64,000 bases of DNA, from positions 806,001 through 870,000 of the forward strand of contig NZ_CBDCWX010000004.1 in NCBI RefSeq assembly GCF_965223525.1, in the 5' to 3' direction. The position numbers and the translations under genes were made by a program. Below are positions 59,294-64,000 of this stretch, piece by piece. The notes beneath the pieces are model-generated. The model did no database searches and was not told where the DNA came from. It saw only the letters and a list, made by a program, of their open reading frames with translations. Every line of letters starts with the position of its first letter. Within the stretch, counting starts at the first letter, position 1. Source of the DNA: Leptofilum sp965223525. GTDB lineage: Bacteria > Chloroflexota > Anaerolineae > Promineifilales > Promineifilaceae.

Positions 59294-60271
59294 ATGGATT
59301 TTGGAAAGCTTTTCCGACGTGGTTGGGAAGTTGTTTGGCAAAATAAATTCCTTTTTATTTTAGGCTTTTTGGCAGCGCTAGGCGGTAGCGGTGGCGGCAG
59401 TAGCGGCGGTAACTTCAACTACAATATACCGTCTAGCAGCACCTCTACTGAGCCATTTCCCCCGGAAATTATTGATCAGTTCAACTCATTTTGGGCGGAT
59501 TTTGGCGGCCTGGTTCTTGGCCTGGGTTGTTTCTTATTCATTTTGGGCATTGTATTTTGGCTGATTCGCCTGGCCGCACAAGGTGGGCTCATTGAAGCAG
59601 TCGATCGTATTGAGGCTGGCGAAAAGATGAGCTTCGGCTCTGCTTTTTCAGCAGGCGTAGCTCGCATTGGCGGACTGGTCGGCCTTAATTTGCTTCTCAA
59701 TCTTCCTTTTATCCTCTTCGGTTTGGTAATTGGTGGTGGCTTCGCCTTTGTTGGTTTTTCCCTTTTTCAAGAAGGCGGGAACATGACAGAAGCCATGGCC
59801 GGTACTATTAGCATCTTGGCAATTTGTGGGGGGCTTCTTGCCTGTTTACTTGTTCCCTTAGGCCTTATCGTGACCTTTTTACAGCCATTTGCCCAACGCG
59901 GTTTGGTGATTAAACAGCTAGGCGTGATGGATAGTATTCGGCATGGCTGGGATGTGCTGCGCCAAAACCTGGGCGATATCTTGTTACTAGGGATTGCTTT
60001 CTTTGTGCTTGGCATCCTCGTCGGTTTTGTGTCCCTCTTTGTGATGGTTCCGCTGGCCTTTTTAGCCGCCGGGCCAGTGCTTTTTGACCTGTTTCAAGGC
60101 AACCAAATTGACTTTGGCATGTCAGATATTGTTCTGCTGGCGTTCGGTGGCATCTGTTTGGGGCTAGCCGGTGCAGCTATAAACTCCATTCTGACGGCTT
60201 ATCGCTCTGCGACAGTAACCCTGGCTTACCAGCAATTTATCCAGAAAGATGGGTTCCAAAAAGATGTGTAG
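59294..60271 (+). CDS. polytopic membrane protein
   Basis: A 325-aa protein with about six hydrophobic helices (for example NKFLFILGFLAALGGSGG, FFVLGILVGFVSLFVMVPL and LLAFGGICLGLAGAAINSIL) and a glycine/serine-rich early loop. It resembles glycerophosphoryl diester phosphodiesterase membrane-domain-like or DUF7544-type proteins, but I do not assign a function. The C-terminal half matches in pattern the next protein (VTLAYQQF vs WTLAYQNL), suggesting paralogues. An AGGAGAG site is present. Confidence 0.7.
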   Translation: MDFGKLFRRGWEVVWQNKFLFILGFLAALGGSGGGSSGGNFNYNIPSSSTSTEPFPPEIIDQFNSFWADFGGLVLGLGCFLFILGIVFWLIRLAAQGGLIEAVDRIEAGEKMSFGSAFSAGVARIGGLVGLNLLLNLPFILFGLVIGGGFAFVGFSLFQEGGNMTEAMAGTISILAICGGLLACLLVPLGLIVTFLQPFAQRGLVIKQLGVMDSIRHGWDVLRQNLGDILLLGIAFFVLGILVGFVSLFVMVPLAFLAAGPVLFDLFQGNQIDFGMSDIVLLAFGGICLGLAGAAINSILTAYRSATVTLAYQQFIQKDGFQKDV

Positions 60272-60366
60272 GTACCCGTGAACGGCAATTCGTGATCAGT
60301 AATCGGTATTTAGGACGGATGACTGTTCACTGATTACCGGTTACTGTTTACCGAATACCGGTAAGC
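60272..60366. repeat. intergenic repeat, CAGTAAACAGTAATC family
   Basis: GTGATCAGTAATCGGTATT is mirrored by GACTGTTCACTGATTACCGG and TTACTGTTTACCG. A copy of the repeat at 21002. It fills the space between two paralogous membrane genes. Confidence 0.65.
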
Positions 60367-60369
60367 GTT

Positions 60370-61320
60370 ATGACCCCAGACTTACTCTCGCATTCCTGGA
60401 AGCTGCTGCGGCAGAATCCCTTCCTGCTTTGGCTGGGGCTGGGAATGAGCCTGAGCAGCTTATTTGGCACGGGCTGGCGACTGTGGCTAGGGCAGTTGAT
60501 TACACTGGACTTTGCCCAACTAACCAACATTCAAACGATTGAATCGCTGTTGTTTAGCACTGAAATTGCGAGCGCAATTGCGCCAATGCAGCAGCTCCTT
60601 TGGCGGGGGCTGCTGCTTGCATTTGGGCAGTTTGTATTGGTTTGGTTGGTTGCACTTTTGGCAGAGGCGGGGATTATTACGGCCGTTTCCACCACCGAAT
60701 CTCGTCAACCAATCAACCTGTGGCAGTCGCTACGTCAGGGGCGTGCCTGGCTGGGCCGCTTTTTGGCGATTGATTTGCTGGTGTTCTTCCCCTGGTTTCT
60801 CATCGCGCTGCTGATGCTGCTCATTTTGCTGGTTTTGGCGTTGGTGCTGGCCAGTTTTGCCGTCAGCGAGCCGAGTGCAGGCACCGTATTTGCCACAACA
60901 GGAATGGGGCTTTTTTGTATCATTGGGTTGGCGGCATTGCTCATGCCGGTGGGGTTGCTGTCGTTCTGGTACCGGCTGCTCACCTTTCGGCAGGCGATTT
61001 TGCATGGGGTGGCGGGGCGAACGGCCGTTCGCCAAACGTGGCAGCGCATCCGGCAAAATTTTGGCGATCTGTTTGTGCTAATTGTGATTTTGTGGGGTGG
61101 GCAAACGCTGCTTTTGGGCGCGGTCAGCCTCGTCACCTCTCCGCTGCTTACCTGGCTGACGCCCCTCACTAATTCAGATACAATCGCGCTGCAAGCCACG
61201 TCCTGGCTGGCACTGCTGCTTGTCACGCTTTTGGTTTGGTTTGTGCGCGGCAGCCTGACCGCATTTGTGGCTATCGCCTGGACGCTTGCGTATCAAAATT
61301 TGAGCAAAGTAGAGAATTAG
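60370..61320 (+). CDS. polytopic membrane protein (paralogue of the preceding gene)
   Basis: A 316-aa membrane protein with about six transmembrane helices: LLWLGLGMSLSSLFGTG, LLLAFGQFVLVWLVALLAEAG, WFLIALLMLLILLVLALVLA and LFCIIGLAALLMPVGLLSF. It shares the GDLF/GDIL...GxxxLxxG pattern and the C-terminal WTLAYQNL with its upstream neighbour, so they are probable paralogues, here with the ancestral function unknown. They may form heteromers. It is followed by the hydantoinase gene. Confidence 0.7.
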   Translation: MTPDLLSHSWKLLRQNPFLLWLGLGMSLSSLFGTGWRLWLGQLITLDFAQLTNIQTIESLLFSTEIASAIAPMQQLLWRGLLLAFGQFVLVWLVALLAEAGIITAVSTTESRQPINLWQSLRQGRAWLGRFLAIDLLVFFPWFLIALLMLLILLVLALVLASFAVSEPSAGTVFATTGMGLFCIIGLAALLMPVGLLSFWYRLLTFRQAILHGVAGRTAVRQTWQRIRQNFGDLFVLIVILWGGQTLLLGAVSLVTSPLLTWLTPLTNSDTIALQATSWLALLLVTLLVWFVRGSLTAFVAIAWTLAYQNLSKVEN

Positions 61321-61400
61321 CCGCGGATTACGCAGATTAGAAGGATTTTTTTTAGAGCAAAGAAAAATTTGCAAGCGTAATCTGCGCGAATCTGCGGATG
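61320..61400. repeat. intergenic palindrome, GATTACGCAGATT family
   Basis: GCCGCGGATTACGCAGATTAG mirrored by CGTAATCTGCGCGAATCTGCGG with an AT-rich centre. Relatives at 20904 and 53123. Confidence 0.7.
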
Positions 61401-61408
61401 GAAAGCGT

Positions 61409-63559
61409 ATGGATCAAAGACTCGGCGTGGATACGGGGGGGACGTTTACCGATTTTGTGTGGCTGGGGGCAGACGGCCGTACCCAAATCCACAAGCAGCT
61501 CAGTACCCCGCATGATCCCTCAGAAGCGATTTTGTCAGGAATAGAGACGATGATGGTGCCAGAAACGGCCGTTGTCGTTCACGGCAGTACGGTGGCCACC
61601 AATGCCTTGCTAGAGCGCAAAGGGGCACGGACGGCCCTCATTACCACCAAAGGGTTTGCCGATGTGCTGGCCATCGGGCGGCAAAACCGTCCCGATATTT
61701 ACGCCCTGGTGCCGCAAAAGCCGCCGCCGCTAGTGCCTGCTAACTGGCGGCTGGAAGTGGCAGAGCGCGTCACCGCCAGTGGCGAGGTGCTGCATCCTCT
61801 AAACCTGAATAAGCTACCCGCCATTTGGCAAAGGCTGCAGGCGGAGCAGATTGAATCGGTGGCCGTGTGCCTGCTCTTTTCCTTTTTGCACCTTCAGCAT
61901 GAGCAGCAAATTCGCCAATTTTTGCAAGAACAGGCGGGAGACGCGCTGCACATTTCTCTTTCTTCCGACATTTTGCCAGAGTACCGTGAGTACGAGCGCA
62001 CGGCGACAACGGTGATTAACGCTTACGTGGTTCCCCTGATGACGCGCTACCTGCGGCGTTTGGCGGCTGGCGTTCAGCCGCGTCGCCTCTCGGTGATGCA
62101 GAGCAACGGCGGCATTATTTCTGCCGCTACCGCCGGGGCACAGGCGGCACGGACGGCACTGTCTGGCCCGGCAGGGGGTGTGGTTGGGGCGCGGTTTGTG
62201 GCGGGGCAGGCTGGTTTTCCTGAAATCATCACCTTCGACATGGGCGGCACGAGTACCGATGTGGCGCTTTGCCCTGGCCGCTTGCCCACCACTGCCAGCG
62301 GCGAGATTGCTGGCTTGCCGCTGCGTTTGCCCATCATTGATATTCACACGGTGGGCGCAGGGGGCGGCAGCATGGCCGGCGTGGATGCTGGCGGTGCGTT
62401 GCAGGTGGGGCCAGAAAGCGCGGGGGCGTTTCCGGGGCCTGCTTGTTACGGCCGTACCGAAAAGGAGATTAGAGATTGGAGACTAGAGACTGAACAAAAA
62501 TCTCAAGTCTCAGGTCTCCGGTCTCTGTTAGCAACCGTTACCGATGCAAATTTAGTTCTAGGCCGACTGGACGCGGATCATTTTTTGGGCGGCACGATGC
62601 GTTTGGACGAAACGGCAGCACGCGAGGCGTTATCTAATTTGGCTGAGAAAATGAAGGTAGATGATGCGGAAACGGCCGCTTGGGGCGTCATCCAGGTTGC
62701 TAATGCCAACATGGAGCGTGCCATCCGCCGCATTTCGGTGGAGCGTGGCTACGACCCGCGCCGCTTTACCCTGATGCCCTTTGGCGGAGCCGGGCCGCTG
62801 CACGCCTGCGAATTGGCTGAGAGTTTGCAAATTCCGCGCGTGCTGGTGCCGCCCGTGCCGGGTGTGCTCTCGGCGTTGGGGATGCTGGTGGCTGCGCCTA
62901 CCAAAGATTACTCACAAACGGTGATGCGTACCGTGCAGCAGTGGTCGCAGGCAGATGAGGCGTGGCTGGCCGCGCAAGCCGAGCCAATCGCTGCCCGCGC
63001 TATCGCGGATATGGTGGCCGAGGGGCATGAAGAATCGAGCGTCACGTTACGCTATCGGCTGGACGTGCGGTACAAGGGACAGTCACATGAGCTAACGGTT
63101 CCCTGGCAAGCAGGCGATTTGGCCGTGAGCGATCTGTTCCACGCCGCGCATGAGCAGCGATACGGCTACCGTTTGCCCGATGACGAATTGTTGGAGGTGG
63201 TTACGCTGCGGGTAACGGCCACTTCGGCGGCGGACGCAGAGTCCGCTCTTAGCGCAGGCGTTGCCCCCGTTGATTCCCTCGCTAATCAACATGAATCATT
63301 GGGCGAGCCAGATGCCAGCACAGCAATTATTGATGAGAAGATGGTTTGGTTTGGGGAACGGCCGCTTCGGCATGGCTCAGTGCAGGCATACCAAACGAAC
63401 CTGTACAATCGAGAAAAATTACGCCCAGGCCACCAGTTTAGCGGCCCCGCCATTGTGTTCCAATATGATACGACGATTGTGATTCCGCCCAGTTGGGAAA
63501 CGGCCGTAGATCAATTTCACAATCTGATTTTGACTAAAGGGGAAGAGACTGGAGATTAG
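61409..63559 (+). CDS. hydantoinase/oxoprolinase A family protein with in-frame palindrome insert
   Basis: A 716-aa HyuA-type enzyme of the hydantoin/5-oxoproline hydrolase family, which uses ATP to open cyclic imides. The N-terminal RLGVDTGGTFTDFVW and the mid-protein FDMGGTSTDVAL and GPACYGR motifs are those of the actin/HSP70-like ATPase. Between ACYGRTEKEI and TVTDANLVLG lies an extra stretch, RDWRLETEQKSQVSGLRSLL, encoded by a palindromic repeat (62465-62526) and sharing RDWRLET with the GMP synthase insert. The last residues (EETGD) and the stop fall in a third copy. No hyuB gene follows. Confidence 0.9.
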   Translation: MDQRLGVDTGGTFTDFVWLGADGRTQIHKQLSTPHDPSEAILSGIETMMVPETAVVVHGSTVATNALLERKGARTALITTKGFADVLAIGRQNRPDIYALVPQKPPPLVPANWRLEVAERVTASGEVLHPLNLNKLPAIWQRLQAEQIESVAVCLLFSFLHLQHEQQIRQFLQEQAGDALHISLSSDILPEYREYERTATTVINAYVVPLMTRYLRRLAAGVQPRRLSVMQSNGGIISAATAGAQAARTALSGPAGGVVGARFVAGQAGFPEIITFDMGGTSTDVALCPGRLPTTASGEIAGLPLRLPIIDIHTVGAGGGSMAGVDAGGALQVGPESAGAFPGPACYGRTEKEIRDWRLETEQKSQVSGLRSLLATVTDANLVLGRLDADHFLGGTMRLDETAAREALSNLAEKMKVDDAETAAWGVIQVANANMERAIRRISVERGYDPRRFTLMPFGGAGPLHACELAESLQIPRVLVPPVPGVLSALGMLVAAPTKDYSQTVMRTVQQWSQADEAWLAAQAEPIAARAIADMVAEGHEESSVTLRYRLDVRYKGQSHELTVPWQAGDLAVSDLFHAAHEQRYGYRLPDDELLEVVTLRVTATSAADAESALSAGVAPVDSLANQHESLGEPDASTAIIDEKMVWFGERPLRHGSVQAYQTNLYNREKLRPGHQFSGPAIVFQYDTTIVIPPSWETAVDQFHNLILTKGEETGD
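62465..62526. repeat. palindromic repeat (AGATTGGAGAC family) inside the hydantoinase gene
   Basis: GAGATTAGAGATTGGAGACTA is weakly mirrored by AGTCTCAGGTCTCCGGTCTCT. It is read in the same frame as the guaA copy, giving RDWRLET in both proteins. Confidence 0.85.
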
Positions 63560-63606
63560 AGATTGGAGACTGGCTAATCTCTAATCTCCAGTCTCCAATC
63601 TCTAAC
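63545..63606. repeat. palindromic repeat (AGATTGGAGAC family) at the hydantoinase stop
   Basis: GAGACTGGAGATTAGAGATT is mirrored by AATCTCTAATCTCCAGTCTCC. It overlaps the last codons of the hydantoinase gene and then fills the gap to the EF-G gene. Confidence 0.85.
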
Positions 63607-63612
63607 AAAATT

Positions 63613-64000
63613 TTAGCTTTCTTCGTCTGCGGCTTTGGCTTTGGCAATAACGTCTGCCTGCATGTGGTTGGGCACACGGCCGTAGCGCAAATATTTCATG
63701 CCAAACACACCACGTCCCTGCGTCATCGAGCGCAGATCGGCGGTGTAGGTTTGCATTTCAGCCAGCGGCACCTCTGCGTTTACGATGCTCTTGGTGCCTT
63801 CCTGGTCCATGCCCAATACGCGGGCGCGGCGGGTGTTCATATCGCCTAAAATATCGCCCATGTTGTCTGATGGCACGGTAACAGAAACTTCATAGATCGG
63901 CTCTAGCAACACAGGGCCTGCGCCCAGCATGGCTTTCTTAAACCCTTCACGCCCGGCCGTCTGGAAAGCAATTTCCTTCGAGTCTACCGGATGTTCCTTA
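63613..64000 (-). CDS. elongation factor G2-type GTPase, C-terminal part
   Basis: The frame runs beyond the right edge, so only about 128 residues are present. KEHPVDSKEIAFQTAGREGFKKA, then LEPIYEVSVTVPSDNMGDI, and RRARVLGMDQEGTKSIVNAEVPLAEM belong to domains IV and V of EF-G. The sequence RVLGMDQEG is of the EF-G2 (FusA2-like) type as in Thermus EF-G-2 rather than of canonical EF-G, though the G domain is outside the window. It probably acts in translocation or in a stress-related ribosome role. Confidence 0.85.
   Translation of the reverse strand, partial: KEHPVDSKEIAFQTAGREGFKKAMLGAGPVLLEPIYEVSVTVPSDNMGDILGDMNTRRARVLGMDQEGTKSIVNAEVPLAEMQTYTADLRSMTQGRGVFGMKYLRYGRVPNHMQADVIAKAKAADEES

Noticed and set aside
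1..64000. CRISPR array, rRNA or tRNA genes
   Set aside because: No regularly spaced direct repeats and no cloverleaf-like or rRNA sequences seen by eye on either strand; selC is also not visible.

Overview
The window looks like a chromosomal segment of a Chloroflexota bacterium (Anaerolineae-like). This is an inference from gene content: PSP1/YaaT, an EF-G2-type factor, paired FHA proteins, a DUF2330 protein, an F420/Ddn-type protein, MttB and SARP-NB-ARC-TPR regulators. GC is moderate (low fifties by eye) and gene density is high. No rRNA, tRNA or CRISPR array was seen. The most pervasive feature is the 8-base palindrome ACGGCCGT, which I counted by eye about 105 times. Intergenic spaces carry at least eight families of short imperfect palindromes.

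Layout. 0-7 kb: PSP1 end, HD hydrolase, moeA, S1-domain protein, recA with an SOS-type box and good promoter, murJ, glycosyltransferase. 7-16 kb: Ddn-like protein, MttB-family methyltransferase, DUF1801, DUF2330, oligoendopeptidase F, and a three-gene set (SRPBCC, CrtI-like desaturase, ABA4-like) that looks carotenoid-related. 16.4-17.6 kb: an IS110-family element with a possible bridge-RNA region. 17.6-23.5 kb: selB, a coiled-coil protein and two GT4 glycosyltransferases.

23.5-32.3 kb is the most interesting accessory region. It holds a trypsin-like protease, an unknown protein, a SARP/NB-ARC/TPR regulator, and then a translationally coupled pair: a 215-aa protein with a LigA/borosin-binding-like N-terminus, and a tetrapyrrole-methylase-fold enzyme closely resembling the borosin backbone N-methyltransferases OphMA and SonM. 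I read this as a split borosin RiPP system with an unusually large, repeat-containing substrate. An AraC regulator and a beta-propeller lipoprotein follow.

32-46 kb: CDGSH protein, small GNAT, a frameshifted macro-like gene, M24 peptidase, a large unknown protein, selD (itself a selenoprotein with an in-frame UGA), two FHA genes, a Tat-exported polysaccharide deacetylase, two AAA-like/STAND-type ATPases and an ECF sigma factor. 46-54 kb: unknown proteins, a transthyretin/C39-like protein, a ClpC-like unfoldase, an alpha/beta hydrolase and both subunits of a CoA-transferase. 54-64 kb: a death-like/TIR/FGE-sulfatase fusion, polyprenyl synthetase, xanthine phosphoribosyltransferase, guaA, two membrane proteins, a hydantoinase and the end of an EF-G2-type gene. 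One palindrome family is inserted in frame in both guaA and the hydantoinase gene.

Functional links: selB and selD imply a working selenocysteine pathway (selA and selC lie outside). xpt and guaA are purine salvage/synthesis neighbours. Several genes have a -10 box 6-8 bases before the start codon, suggesting that leaderless mRNAs are common.
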